A stretch of 64,000 nt of DNA from G963422705 sp963422705 (GCA_963422705.1 OY730443.1:1550001-1614000), one strand, 5' to 3'; shown: positions 7,474 through 17,224, numbered from the stretch's first letter. Notes: generated by a model not told the origin, from the sequence alone. Program-made: numbers and translations.

Positions 7474-8925
7474 TTACGTCAAATGCGCTATCGCCTTTCC
7501 TATTCGTTCTAAAACCTGCTCTCTACCGAGCAGAACGAGGATATCAAATAGACTGGGACCGAAAGACGTTCCCGTTAACGCAATCCGCAACGTTTGCATC
7601 GCTAACACGCGTTTGATGTCGTGCGCATCCGTGTACGTCCAAATCGCGAGCTCAACCGCCTCCAATTCAAACGCGGGAATCTCGCTCAAAACCGTCGCGA
7701 GATTTGTCAAGATGTCAACCGCTTGTCGTCTCTTTTCGTCTGAATTCCCCCACCATTTCTTAGCCGCTTTCGGTTCATATTCAGATGGCGCATCAAAGAA
7801 GTAGTTAGTTTGCGATACAATGTCGGCTAAATTCGTTAACCGTTCACCTATAGCAGTAACAATATCCTCCAATTGCTGTCGCGTTTTGGTAGTTACATCT
7901 ATCCCTGCTTTTTCCCAAAACGGAATCACGGCATCTGTCCGTGCCGCGATGTCCAATTGCGTGATGTAGTGGGCATTGAGCCAATCCAATTTCTTGCTAT
8001 CAAAGACACTCCCGCTCTTGCCAACCCTGGCCAAATCAAATTTTTCAATAAGCTCATCAACGGAGAAAATTTCCTGTTTTTCATCATAGGACCAGCCGAG
8101 CCGGGCCAAGAAGTTGAGCATCGCTTCGGGCAGATAACCGTGTTCCCGGTAACGATTGACAGAGACAAGCGCTCCGTGGTGACGTTTGCTAAGTTTTTGC
8201 CCATCCGTATTCAAAACAAGAGGGATGTGTGCAAACTGTGGAATTGTGCAGCCGAGTGCATTTGCAATCGCGAGCTGCTTTGATGTGTTGTTGAGGTGTT
8301 CCACCCCTCGAATCACATGCGTGATTTCAAGCTCAGCATCGTCAGCAATCGAGCTCAGATTATAAGTCGGTAAGCCATTAGCTCGGACGATGACTTCATC
8401 TTCCAGTGTAGCCGCGTCGATATTGCGTGTTCCGAGGATAATATCCTCGACGCGTATCGGCGCGTCAGGCATCTTCATCCGAACGGTAGGTTTTCGCCCT
8501 TCGGCAGTCAAACGTTCTATCTCTTCTGGCGTGAGGTGTCGGCACCGGCCATCATAAAAACGGATTTTCTTCTCAACGCGAGCTTCCTTCCGGATAGCGT
8601 CCAACTCCTCGGGGGTGCAGTAACAGTAATAAGCATTGCCACTAGCAAGCAACCGCGTAACGTAACGTTCGTAAATATCGCGGCGTTCCGATTGGACGTA
8701 GGTTTCCCCCCAATTGAGCCCGAGCCATTTTAGCCCGCTATAGATTTCATGCAGTGATGCCTCGGTGGAACGTTCGGTATCTGTATCATCAATTCGGAGT
8801 ATAAAAGTCCCCTGGTGATGTTTTGCAAACAACCAATTGAAGAGTGCTGTTCTCGCCCCACCGATGTGTAAAAAACCTGTCGGCGACGGTGCCATGCGGA
8901 CTCGGACTTCTCGGTTTTTGTTCAT
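7474..8925 (-). CDS. gltX: Glutamyl-tRNA synthetase
   Basis: A 483-residue class I synthetase that charges tRNA-Glu. The signature APSPTGFLHIGGARTALFN places the HIGH-like motif at 20-23, and DGQKLSKRHH places the KMSKS-like loop at 244-248. The catalytic core and the C-terminal helical anticodon-binding domain are both full length. I chose the ATG at 8925, which overlaps the glnS stop as ATGA and has AGAGGGA just upstream, over the longer frame. The overlap implies translational coupling to glnS. With a dedicated GlnRS next door, this enzyme is probably discriminating, but that cannot be read from the sequence alone. Confidence 0.95.
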   Translation of the reverse strand: MNKNREVRVRMAPSPTGFLHIGGARTALFNWLFAKHHQGTFILRIDDTDTERSTEASLHEIYSGLKWLGLNWGETYVQSERRDIYERYVTRLLASGNAYYCYCTPEELDAIRKEARVEKKIRFYDGRCRHLTPEEIERLTAEGRKPTVRMKMPDAPIRVEDIILGTRNIDAATLEDEVIVRANGLPTYNLSSIADDAELEITHVIRGVEHLNNTSKQLAIANALGCTIPQFAHIPLVLNTDGQKLSKRHHGALVSVNRYREHGYLPEAMLNFLARLGWSYDEKQEIFSVDELIEKFDLARVGKSGSVFDSKKLDWLNAHYITQLDIAARTDAVIPFWEKAGIDVTTKTRQQLEDIVTAIGERLTNLADIVSQTNYFFDAPSEYEPKAAKKWWGNSDEKRRQAVDILTNLATVLSEIPAFELEAVELAIWTYTDAHDIKRVLAMQTLRIALTGTSFGPSLFDILVLLGREQVLERIGKAIAHLT

Positions 8926-10646
8926 TTCTGTTCCCTCTGAATCTTCGCCCATGTATCCCGTAACGGGACAATGCGGTTGAACACCAATCTTTCTGCGGTT
9001 GTCTCCGTATCGACGCAGAAATAACCCATCCTGAGGAATTGGTACCGGGTACCTATGTCAGCATTGACGAGGCTCGGTTCAATCTTACACCCCATTAGAA
9101 TTTCCAATGAATTTGGATTTAGGAAATCCAGCCATTCAGTCCCATCGCCAGTATTCTCTGGCTCCCTCTCCGTGAAAAGTGCATCGTATAGGTTAACTTG
9201 GGCATCCACGGCGTGTTCGACTGATACCCAGTGTAACGTTCCCCGGACCCTTCTCCCATCTTCGGACCAGCCGCCGCGCGTCTCCGCATCATAGGTGCAG
9301 TGAATCTCAACCACATCACCTGTTTCCGGAGCCCTGACAACGTTTTCGCAGCGAATGTAGTAAGCGTGCTTGAGTCGCACCTCCTTCCCCGGTGCCAATC
9401 GGAAGAATTTTCGGGGTGGATTCTCCATAAAATCTTCACGTTCAATGTATAACTCTCGTGAAAATGGGAGTTTCCGCTCACCTGCATCTGGTTCTTCAGG
9501 GTTGTTTTCAGCATCAAGCATTTCGACTTTTCCTTCTGGATAGTTATCAAGAATCAATTTAACAGGATTGAGAACAGCCATGACACGTGGGGCGTGCTGA
9601 TTCATCTCATTTCTGATGGAATACTCAAGTTGGCTCATCTCAATCAGATTCTCTGCCTTTGAAACCCCGATGCGATTGCAAAAATCCCGGATTGCTTCCG
9701 GTGTATAACCGCGTCTGCGCATCCCTGCGAGTGTCGGCAACCTCGGGTCATCCCAGCCATTCACATGCCCGCCATTTACTAAGCGGCGCATCTTCCGTTT
9801 ACCGAGGACGGTGTACGTTAAGTTCAGCTTCGCGAATTCTATCTGTCGCGGCCGATAAATCCCCAATGCCTCTAAGAACCAATCATAGAGCGGACGATGG
9901 TCTTCAAACTGGACATCGCATAGCGAATGCGTTATGCCTTCAATAGAATCAGATTGTCCATGTGTAAAATCGTAGGTAGGGTAGATACACCATTGAGTGC
10001 CTTGACGATAGTGAGGTTCGCGGAGGATGCGATACATAACCGGGTCCCGCATGTTAAGGTTGGGGCTCGTCATATCAATTTTGGCACGAAGTGTTCGCGA
10101 ACCATCAGGAAATTCACCGGCGCGCATCCGGCGGAACAATGCAAGATTCTCTTCAACCGAACGGTTTCGATAAGGGCTCTCTTTGCCGGGTTCAACCAAA
10201 GTGCCTCGATAGTTTCTCATCTCGTCCGGTGTTAAATCACACACATAGGATTTCCCTCTTTCGATAAGTTTAACGGCATATTCATAAAGCGTCTGAAAAT
10301 AATCAGAGGCGTAGTATTCTCGCTGTTTCCAATCAAACCCAAGCCAGCGAATATCGCTTTTGATTGCCTCAACGTATTCCCCTTCTTCAGTGATTGGGTT
10401 GCTATCGTCAAATCGCAGATTGTAAAGCCCGCCGTATTCTTGTGCGATTCCATAGCTAATGCAAATCGCTTTGGCATGTCCGATATGTAGATACCCACTC
10501 GGCTCTGGGGGAAAGCGGGTGTGTACCCTTCCGTCATATCTATTTGATTTCAGGTCTTTCTCAATTTCTTGGCGAATAAAACCAATCCCTATTCTTCTAT
10601 CATCGTTTTCACTGATGTGTTTTGTGTCGGAAGCCGAATTTTTCAT
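8922..10646 (-). CDS. glnS: Glutaminyl-tRNA synthetase
   Basis: A 574-residue GlnRS that attaches Gln directly to tRNA-Gln. FPPEPSGYLHIGHAKAI carries HIGH at 54-57, and VLGKRKMRRLV carries the KMSKS-equivalent loop. The C-terminal two-barrel anticodon-binding region is present (RLAPGKEVRLKHAYYIRCEN). The start at 10646 has AAGGAG at good spacing; the frame extends 13 codons further upstream without a better signal. It is the first gene of a two-gene unit with gltX. Many bacteria lack glnS and use the GatCAB amidotransferase instead, so having both synthetases in one operon suggests a direct route. Confidence 0.95.
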   Translation of the reverse strand: MKNSASDTKHISENDDRRIGIGFIRQEIEKDLKSNRYDGRVHTRFPPEPSGYLHIGHAKAICISYGIAQEYGGLYNLRFDDSNPITEEGEYVEAIKSDIRWLGFDWKQREYYASDYFQTLYEYAVKLIERGKSYVCDLTPDEMRNYRGTLVEPGKESPYRNRSVEENLALFRRMRAGEFPDGSRTLRAKIDMTSPNLNMRDPVMYRILREPHYRQGTQWCIYPTYDFTHGQSDSIEGITHSLCDVQFEDHRPLYDWFLEALGIYRPRQIEFAKLNLTYTVLGKRKMRRLVNGGHVNGWDDPRLPTLAGMRRRGYTPEAIRDFCNRIGVSKAENLIEMSQLEYSIRNEMNQHAPRVMAVLNPVKLILDNYPEGKVEMLDAENNPEEPDAGERKLPFSRELYIEREDFMENPPRKFFRLAPGKEVRLKHAYYIRCENVVRAPETGDVVEIHCTYDAETRGGWSEDGRRVRGTLHWVSVEHAVDAQVNLYDALFTEREPENTGDGTEWLDFLNPNSLEILMGCKIEPSLVNADIGTRYQFLRMGYFCVDTETTAERLVFNRIVPLRDTWAKIQREQK

Positions 10647-11122
10647 AAAAGCACTCCTTCCGGATGCATAGTTGGCATCGCCCAAGGCGGCGGTTCATTT
10701 CCACAAATTGCCCCGCCCGGATAACATTCTTAGACGGATGCCCCCTCCTAAAAAACAAAAAACCGTATGCTACTGGGATTCGTAGGCATAAGGCTAAAGA
10801 ACAGTCCACCATCAATTCCGTTCACGTGCATACATCTCAACAGTGGGATTTGCAGCTCGTCGTCATGATAACACATTTGGGCTATGTTTTCAAATTTGCC
10901 AAACGCATCGGGAGCGCGGTTCGGTTTTCAACAGTTCCCCGATTGGTGCGGGGGGACGCGTCTCGAAAATCGTTTTCCACAGGGGCATCTTGTGATGTAG
11001 CGTCCGTTCCGAGACAAAGCATATCCGCTTTCCTATTTTTTGAAGAAAAATGTAACCACTCTCACCTTAATTCCGTTTTACGATATGTCAAGAAACATTT
11101 TAAGAAGGGAGTCAAACCATCC
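10647..11122. other. Non-coding stretch between glnS and a small gene
   Basis: This 476-bp gap contains an open plus-strand frame, but it starts inside the glnS leader and has no recognisable product in its first 150 codons. I saw no RNA gene or T-box-like structure. The glnS promoter is expected here. Confidence 0.4.
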
Positions 11123-11344
11123 ATGAATGCAAAAGATAATCTGAAAAACCGTGCTGATTATTATGAACTCGCGCTCCATCTTGCAGCAGCAAAAGCGAGG
11201 CAGGACGAATTTCGTTGGGAACGTTTTATTGACGATTTGTCAAACATTTGTGACAGATTCGCCGCTCACATTGCGTCCCAAAGTGTTCAATCTCAGACTA
11301 TGGGAACCAATAGCCAGTCTTTGTATACGCAAAAGTTACAATAG
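11123..11344 (+). CDS. Small hypothetical protein
   Basis: A 73-residue frame starting at ATG 11123 with AAGGGAG 11 nt upstream. It is an internal start of a longer frame whose upstream part looks non-coding. The product is charged and helical in character (RADYYELALHLAAAKARQDEFRWERFIDDLSNICDRF, read in shorter pieces), with a polar Gln/Ser-rich tail. It has no signal peptide and no recognised family. It stands alone between glnS and yvcK on the opposite strand. The composition and ribosome site make it plausible but not proven. Confidence 0.4.
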   Translation: MNAKDNLKNRADYYELALHLAAAKARQDEFRWERFIDDLSNICDRFAAHIASQSVQSQTMGTNSQSLYTQKLQ

Positions 11345-11702
11345 GACAGCCGCAGGTTCCGTTATAACGAGATAGGCAGGTACGTTATGTTAATCAATCC
11401 GGTACCAAAAACGGGCACCGTCCGATAATATGGGGTATGTTGGAACACCAATGTACCTCATATCTCTTTGCATCGGCTAAGGAAGAACCGCTCGCGACGT
11501 TGCTCCAGCGCAATGTTCTTTCCATATCCTTAATTTGGAGAGAAAAGTCATTCATGAAACAAAACGCCAATCCCTTCCTTTCAGGTAGGTAGATGTCGTA
11601 CTCCCTTAAACCGGTGTGCAAAATCGCACCACCCCTGGTTGGCGGCGTCTCTGTGCCCGCCGATTTCAGTAAGTTCGCGAAAATTTCGAAAACGAAGCGG
11701 GC
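11345..11702. other. Intergenic region
   Basis: A 358-bp gap after the small gene and before the yvcK stop. A minus-strand frame at 11394-11621 lacks a ribosome site and any known motif. Nothing else is seen. Confidence 0.4.
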
Positions 11703-12941
11703 TTAATTTTTAGAAGATACCGATTCATTCAGCTTTGGATGGTTGCAAAAAACTTTGACGAGCGTGCGCACAAGTTTTTCCGGATCGTGTCGGATAACAT
11801 TCATTTCAACGCCACGTTCGGTAACAACCATGTCACGAATCAGGTCTTCCTGAACAACAGTAATCCCTTCAGCTTCAAGATTTTCGCGTTCTGGGTTATA
11901 GCAAACTTGTACTTTTGATGCATCCGCAACCAGCATCGTCTCTGTAGAGAGTTGCGAGATATGTTTGGCGAGACTGAGCACATCGAGTGGGTGAGCGGTG
12001 CTTTCATAAAGCATTGAGAGTCCTTCCTCTGCGAGTGAGCGAATCCGCGTCAGTTGCGCAAGCAGTTCCTGCCGGACGTATTCCTGAATGATTTCAGTGG
12101 GTGCGGGCTGATTATTAACAAGGACATACTGCAAAGAAATCTTCGCGTGGTCCAGTAGTGCATTGACATGCTCGGTAACAGCATAGCCGTCGGTTTCACC
12201 GGGCTGCGTCATGACGTTACAGACGTAGATTTTCATCGCATCCGAACGTTGGATAGCGTCAACAATTCCCTTAATAACCAGATTTGGCATAATGCTGGTA
12301 TAAAGGCTTCCGGGCCCGATGATAATGACATCGGCGTTGAAAAGTGCTTCTATTGCGGCTTGATGCGCTTGACATTCATAAATGTCACCTGGGGAACGAT
12401 GCGTTTTCCCATTTTCGCGGGGCTGAAAAAAGACACGCTTGATAGGTTCCCTGTTTTCCCGCGTCGGAATGGTTGATTCCCCTCGAACGATTTCACCGTC
12501 GGCGAGCTCAGCACAAAGAACGGTATAATCCAGCGTCACTGGAATAATCTGCCCTCGAACGGAAAGTAGACGAGATGCGGCTTGAATCGCCTTCGGGAAA
12601 TTTCCTTTTAATTCAGTGAGTGCGGTTAACAGGATATTGCCTATCGTATGTCCACCGAGTTCACCATTACTTGAAAATCGGTACTCAAAGAGCCCTGCGA
12701 GTTCATCTGCGTCTGCCAACGTAAACAGCAGTCTCCGGATATCACCGGGGGGAAGCACATCAAATTCTTCAATGAGCCGCCCGGAACTCCCGCCATCGTC
12801 GGAAACCGTCACGATTGCTGCCAAACTATCTAAATCGATGATGCTATCGTCCCTACTGTGAAGAGCAGCATACTGTTTAATCCCACTAAGCAGGGCAGAC
12901 AATCCACTTCCGCCGCCGATACAGGCGAGTTTCAAACCCAT
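11703..12941 (-). CDS. yvcK: YvcK/CofD-like gluconeogenesis and morphogenesis factor
   Basis: A 412-residue protein of the YvcK family, which binds UDP-sugars and is needed for normal cell shape and growth on gluconeogenic carbon in Bacillus. The N-terminal CIGGGSGLSALLSGIK is the nucleotide-binding glycine loop, followed by VTVSDDGGSSGRL and PPGDIRR, all family hallmarks. Later IGPGSLYTSIMPNL and NVMTQPGETDGY are also typical. The start at 12941 (MGLKL) has AAGGGAG at 7 nt; the frame runs 18 codons further upstream with no signal. It lies 86 bp downstream of glmM, which makes the precursor of UDP-GlcNAc, fitting a shared link to envelope sugar metabolism. Confidence 0.92.
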   Translation of the reverse strand: MGLKLACIGGGSGLSALLSGIKQYAALHSRDDSIIDLDSLAAIVTVSDDGGSSGRLIEEFDVLPPGDIRRLLFTLADADELAGLFEYRFSSNGELGGHTIGNILLTALTELKGNFPKAIQAASRLLSVRGQIIPVTLDYTVLCAELADGEIVRGESTIPTRENREPIKRVFFQPRENGKTHRSPGDIYECQAHQAAIEALFNADVIIIGPGSLYTSIMPNLVIKGIVDAIQRSDAMKIYVCNVMTQPGETDGYAVTEHVNALLDHAKISLQYVLVNNQPAPTEIIQEYVRQELLAQLTRIRSLAEEGLSMLYESTAHPLDVLSLAKHISQLSTETMLVADASKVQVCYNPERENLEAEGITVVQEDLIRDMVVTERGVEMNVIRHDPEKLVRTLVKVFCNHPKLNESVSSKN

Positions 12942-13027
12942 CGTGTTCTCCCTTTTTTCGTGCCGAACCCTTTGGGGCTGCGTAACTTGAGACACTTTAT
13001 TTTCGTACTTTATGATAAATAACGCAA

Positions 13028-14395
13028 TTAATGCTCAATTTGTTTCATTAACATTTTCAAAACCGCAATCGTTTCGTCACACAAAGCCTCCGCTTCCTCA
13101 GCTGTCGTTGCCTCGCTAAAAACCCGAATCACAGGTTCCGTCCCAGATTTCCGGATATTCACCCATCTGTCGTCCCACACGCGTTTGATGCCGTCTGTCA
13201 AATCAGTCGTCTCGTCCGAATATATCTCCATAGCCCTTGCAACCAGTTGTGCCGCGATGTTTTGCGAGGAGATTTCCAATTTTTTGCGACACATTTCGTA
13301 GTGCGTCATGTTTTCGACAAGCGTTGTGAGAGGACTATTCGCCTTTGAAAGTAATTGTACAATTGCCGCAATGGTTGCAATCCCATCAGTTGTGTGGTGA
13401 ATATCAGGATAGATAACTCCGCCGGTGCCCTCACCGCCGATAACTGCGTTCACTTCGTTCATTTTTTCGACAACCCAGCCGACACCGACTTTCGTGCGAT
13501 GGAGTGTAACCGCATGCTTTGACGCAATATCGTCGAGCATCCGACTGGTTGATACCGTAGCGACAACATCTCTCTTCGTTTTAGAGAGAATAAAATCAGC
13601 AACGAGGGCAAACGTCCACTCACCACTGAGAGGGAGGCCTTTTTCAGTAACGACAACGAGCCTGTCAGCATCGCCATCGTGTGCAAAACCGATATTGGCG
13701 TTCGCCGCGATTACCGTTTTGGAGAGCTCGTTCAATGCCGCCGGGGTAGGCTCAGCAGGACGACGAAAATGGCCATCAGGGACGCAGTTGAGCTCAACGA
13801 CACGACACCCGAGCTCCCGTAATAAAGTAGGACTGATGACACTTCCCGCCCCGTTACCACAATCGAGCACTACCTTCAAATTGGCTTTTCGAATTAAATC
13901 CGGTTGAAGCCAGGGGGCACGCATCACCTGCTTGAGATGCGCTACAACAGCGGTTTCGTCGATTTCTAGTACACCTTGCTCGTTCCACGGTGCAAGTAGG
14001 AAATCTTCGGCTTCGTAAATCCGGGTTAATTCATCACGCTCCGTTTGTGTCAAGAGCCGCCCTGACGCGCCAGCAAATTCAATGCCGTTCCAGTCAACCG
14101 GATTATGGCTCGCTGTTATCGTCACGCTGCCTTGGGCATGACGACTCTTCGCCTTTAAGAGAATAGTCGGTGTGGGACACAGCCCGACATCAATGACGCG
14201 ACAACCTGTCGCAAAAAGCCCAGCAAGCACCGCAGCCCTAACCATCGGACTCGACGTACGAGAATCGTGCCCGATAACCACCGTTCTACCGCCCACCAAA
14301 CTACCAAAAGCCATCGCAAAACGGGTGAGTACGCACGGCTCCAACGAAACCCCAACCTGTCCACGGATGCCTGAAACACTCACAATCGGTTGCAT
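13028..14395 (-). CDS. glmM: Phosphoglucosamine mutase / phosphohexomutase
   Basis: A 455-residue alpha-D-phosphohexomutase. The phosphoserine loop is TASHNP (Ser96), the Mg-binding loop DGDADR lies at 240-245, the sugar-specificity loop GEGTGG at 321-326, and the phosphate-binding RKSGTEPVIRV is near the end. GlmM converts glucosamine-6-phosphate to glucosamine-1-phosphate on the way to UDP-GlcNAc. The specificity loop reads GEGTGGVIYP rather than the GEQSGH of typical bacterial GlmM and resembles the archaeal-type enzymes, so phosphomannomutase or phosphoglucomutase activity is possible. It sits in a minus-strand run ahead of yvcK, 25 bp after the membrane-protein gene. Confidence 0.85.
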   Translation of the reverse strand: MQPIVSVSGIRGQVGVSLEPCVLTRFAMAFGSLVGGRTVVIGHDSRTSSPMVRAAVLAGLFATGCRVIDVGLCPTPTILLKAKSRHAQGSVTITASHNPVDWNGIEFAGASGRLLTQTERDELTRIYEAEDFLLAPWNEQGVLEIDETAVVAHLKQVMRAPWLQPDLIRKANLKVVLDCGNGAGSVISPTLLRELGCRVVELNCVPDGHFRRPAEPTPAALNELSKTVIAANANIGFAHDGDADRLVVVTEKGLPLSGEWTFALVADFILSKTKRDVVATVSTSRMLDDIASKHAVTLHRTKVGVGWVVEKMNEVNAVIGGEGTGGVIYPDIHHTTDGIATIAAIVQLLSKANSPLTTLVENMTHYEMCRKKLEISSQNIAAQLVARAMEIYSDETTDLTDGIKRVWDDRWVNIRKSGTEPVIRVFSEATTAEEAEALCDETIAVLKMLMKQIEH

Positions 14396-14420
14396 CTATT
14401 TTTCCCCAGAAACAGTTTTA

Positions 14421-15212
14421 TTAAGCCGTAACGTTTTTATATCCTTTTATTGTTTGGAGCAAGATTCCGACGACAAAAAGCGAACCTATCACCAATTGCA
14501 CAAAGCACACACGATACCACGACGGATACGGGACAACATAAGAGGAAACCGCCGGTGTTAATCTATAAAGTAAGGGTGTCCTAAAAATATCCTCATCAAA
14601 AAAGAGATTGCAAGCAGCCATCACGGGGTTAATGTCGAGAAGCGGCGGGATAATCGGTTGTATATTGTCTATGTAACGTTCTAAGGGGGCTAGCAGAAAA
14701 ACGCCGCCAATTAACAGACTCCACAGAAGGTATGTCACTGCTGTTCCAAAGATGACATCGCGGCAAAAGAGCCCTACCGCAGCGCCGACTGCTGCCCCAG
14801 ACATGCTACAAATCGTCAACACGACGAACAGCTTTAGGCATGTCACGAACGTGACATTGAAAATAACTGCCAAGAATCCTGTAGAAAAAAATGAACACGC
14901 GATAACCACGACGTGGCTCAAGACAAGCCGGATAAGGACAACGGACGATAAGCGAAGAGGACTTAACACCAATAACCGTGTAGAAGAAACCGCCACACGG
15001 GTGTCAGCACCTACCGCACGAGCCGATACATACGGTGCCACTAACAGTACAACCAACACCTGCGTAATAGCAAAACGCATGCTCGGTGAAGCGAGCCTCA
15101 CGCTTGTCAAGAGCGCGTAGCCCACGCACTGTAGAAAACTCGCGGTGAATGCCCAAAAGACAAAAGTTCTTATCCACCGCGGTATAGAATCGGCGCGACG
15201 CTTTAAATTCAT
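14421..15212 (-). CDS. Polytopic membrane protein, ABC-2 permease-like
   Basis: A 263-residue hydrophobic protein with about six membrane segments and short loops, the layout of an ABC-2-type transporter permease. There is a longer non-cytoplasmic loop at about 180-225 (LERYIDNIQPIIPPLLDINP). RLVLSPLRLSSVVLIRLVLSH resembles the coupling-helix region of ABC-2 permeases. No ATPase gene is adjacent, so transporter function is weakly supported. It starts 11 bp after the stop of the HEAT/TPR gene and is followed 25 bp later by glmM, so co-transcription is likely. The ribosome site is poor. Confidence 0.6.
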   Translation of the reverse strand: MNLKRRADSIPRWIRTFVFWAFTASFLQCVGYALLTSVRLASPSMRFAITQVLVVLLVAPYVSARAVGADTRVAVSSTRLLVLSPLRLSSVVLIRLVLSHVVVIACSFFSTGFLAVIFNVTFVTCLKLFVVLTICSMSGAAVGAAVGLFCRDVIFGTAVTYLLWSLLIGGVFLLAPLERYIDNIQPIIPPLLDINPVMAACNLFFDEDIFRTPLLYRLTPAVSSYVVPYPSWYRVCFVQLVIGSLFVVGILLQTIKGYKNVTA

Positions 15213-15223
15213 TTCCGTTCCGT

Positions 15224-15877
15224 TTATTCGATTTCGTACTCCTGTTGGAGCCGTAAAACTGTCTCAGCAATCGGAAAAAGGTTCGGATTAATAGCCAACG
15301 CCTGTTTGTACGCCGAGATTGCTGCCCCGAGCTTCCCGAGCTTGACATAAACGTGCCCCATCCCTGCCAACGCGCCAAAGTGATTCGGGTTCAGTACAAC
15401 AGCCCGTTTACAGTCCCGGACGGATTTGCTCAATTCTTCCAGCAAAAAATAAGCAATTGCTCGCTGGTTGTAGCCCTCGGCGAACTCCGGGGCCGCGTCA
15501 ATCACCTTCGTAAAACATTCAACTGCTTTTTCGTAAGCCTCTTCTTTCAGCAGCGCTTTGCCTGCGCTCAGCATGGCATCTACAGCCTCGTCACCGGAGC
15601 GCGCCCAGATGTGCCATAATGCACTTTCCGCACTGAAGCACGTTCCAAGGTCGTCCGCCTTAAGGGCATCTATCAGCGCCGGAATGCCCATCTCGCCACC
15701 GATTAACTTGAGCGCAGACGCTGCAGCACGCATCCCTAACGGCTCTTCGCTTTTAAGATAACGTATCAAATCCGATTCTGAATATTGAGATGTCAGGAAG
15801 GCTTTAAGGGTTTCATCGTCCGGGGAATGTTCAAACATCTGTTTGGCCAACTCTGAAAATCCATTTTGATTGTACAC
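15224..15877 (-). CDS. HEAT-like plus TPR repeat protein
   Basis: A 217-residue soluble protein. Residues about 30-95 look like HEAT/PBS-lyase-type helical pairs (GMRAAASALKLIGGEMGIPALIDALKADD, in pieces). Residues about 100-205 form three tetratricopeptide units (EAYEKAVECFTKVIDAAP; AEGYNQRAIAYFLLEELSKS; GALAGMGHVYVKLGKLGAAI). Such proteins serve as protein-interaction scaffolds. It has no signal peptide. It heads the minus-strand run membrane protein-glmM-yvcK, and the promoter should lie in the 98-bp gap shared with the divergent FemAB-like gene. Confidence 0.75.
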   Translation of the reverse strand: MYNQNGFSELAKQMFEHSPDDETLKAFLTSQYSESDLIRYLKSEEPLGMRAAASALKLIGGEMGIPALIDALKADDLGTCFSAESALWHIWARSGDEAVDAMLSAGKALLKEEAYEKAVECFTKVIDAAPEFAEGYNQRAIAYFLLEELSKSVRDCKRAVVLNPNHFGALAGMGHVYVKLGKLGAAISAYKQALAINPNLFPIAETVLRLQQEYEIE

Positions 15878-15975
15878 GGTTAATCCTCACGCTCCATTAT
15901 AGTAATAATGATTGTAACAGACTTACAGAAAAATCGCAACCGAAAATTGACAAAAAGTGGGGTTTCGGGTACGAT

Positions 15976-17052
15976 ATGTGCGTGTACACATTAGAACCCC
16001 TTACCCAACAGAATAGAAAAGGGTGGAATGCTGTCAGCCAACAGTGCAGAGATAGCACTGCCTTTCAGTCCCTCGCCTGGCAGAAAGCGCTCGCACAGAC
16101 ATTCAAACAGTTCGTTCCCTCGTATCTGCTTATTAAGGAACAGAATACAATCATTGGCGGCATCCCAGCATTCGTGTTTCAGCCAATCCCCGGCATCCGT
16201 TTGTGGCACTCAATGCCCTGGAACTTGACCGGCGGAACACAAATTATCAACTCAGCACAGGTGGAACCGGATAAGTTAATATCCGCAATTGAAACCTATC
16301 TTGAAACCCTCTCATTGGAAAAAGGCTGGTGCGAACGGCGATGGACACTCTCACCACAAGCAAGTCTGAAATATGGGGATATTTTCGCGGCAAATGGTTA
16401 TGAGCGAACAGAGCATTTTACGCATCTTTTAACAACGAATGTTGATGTTGATGTTCTCTGGAAAGCATACAATAAACGGGTACGTGGCGCCGTCCGAAAA
16501 GCAGAAAAATTCGGTGTCACCGTCACAGATACAGACAGCGAGACAGCATTAGCCACTTTTTACAATATGTATTTGGCGACAGTCAAACGATTGGGGGGTA
16601 CCCCAAAGCCGCTTGACTTCATGAAAGCACTGCTCCGGAGTCATATCGCAAAACTCGCAATTGCTACATACAACGGGAAAATCATAGCGGGACTCATCTA
16701 CCTACACTTCAACCGCACCGTGAACCTGTGGTGTGAGGCCTCCGAACCCGAATTTTTACAATATCGTCCTAACAATGCCATTTTTCACCATATTATCACT
16801 TGGGCTTGCAACGCCGGCTACAACGTGGTAGATTTTGGGGCATCGCCACATCAAAACAGAGGATTAATCGCACACAAGGAGCAATACCGCGCCAAGCAGA
16901 ACTATTTTTACCACTACACCAAAGCCGTTTCCCCTATCAAAAGGGGAGTGTGGAACCGAAGTGAGGGGACACTCCGAAAAATCTATACATGGATGAGGCG
17001 AAACACTACCCCAACGAAAGTGGAAAGAACAGAGTCGCTTCCGAGAATCTGA
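15976..17052 (+). CDS. FemAB/GNAT-fold peptidyl or acyl transferase
   Basis: A 358-residue protein of the FemAB-related acyltransferase group. The N-terminal half has the family layout (AFQSLAWQKALAQTF; GGIPAFVFQP). The second GNAT-like half includes YNKRVRGAVRKAEKFGVTV, LAIATYNGKIIAGLIYLHF and a terminal NVVDFGASPHQNRGLIAHKEQY. FemAB enzymes add amino acids to peptidoglycan bridges; related proteins act on other acyl acceptors, for example in exopolysaccharide systems, so the substrate is open. It is divergent from the HEAT/TPR-glmM-yvcK run, which favours an envelope role. The ribosome site before the ATG is weak. Confidence 0.75.
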   Translation: MCVYTLEPLTQQNRKGWNAVSQQCRDSTAFQSLAWQKALAQTFKQFVPSYLLIKEQNTIIGGIPAFVFQPIPGIRLWHSMPWNLTGGTQIINSAQVEPDKLISAIETYLETLSLEKGWCERRWTLSPQASLKYGDIFAANGYERTEHFTHLLTTNVDVDVLWKAYNKRVRGAVRKAEKFGVTVTDTDSETALATFYNMYLATVKRLGGTPKPLDFMKALLRSHIAKLAIATYNGKIIAGLIYLHFNRTVNLWCEASEPEFLQYRPNNAIFHHIITWACNAGYNVVDFGASPHQNRGLIAHKEQYRAKQNYFYHYTKAVSPIKRGVWNRSEGTLRKIYTWMRRNTTPTKVERTESLPRI

Positions 17053-17224
17053 GAAGGAAACAGCCCCACCTCTCGGCGCCCCCTGCAACTTCAAAATATC
17101 TGATATTGCTTGGATATCGTCGATTTAAATTCTTAAACTTCAGTAAGCACGCCTCCAAGGTTTCATTCCGGACGGTAGCAATCATGATAAAATCTACTAG
17201 ATTCCAGAATTAATGAAAAAATTC

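Noticed and set aside
10664..11122. Upstream part of a 226-codon plus-strand frame
   Set aside because: It starts opposite the glnS leader, has no ribosome site and its text is unlike a protein. Only the last 73 codons have a plausible start.
11394..11621. Minus-strand frame of 75 codons
   Set aside because: No ribosome site, no motif and no operon context, so it is left as non-coding.
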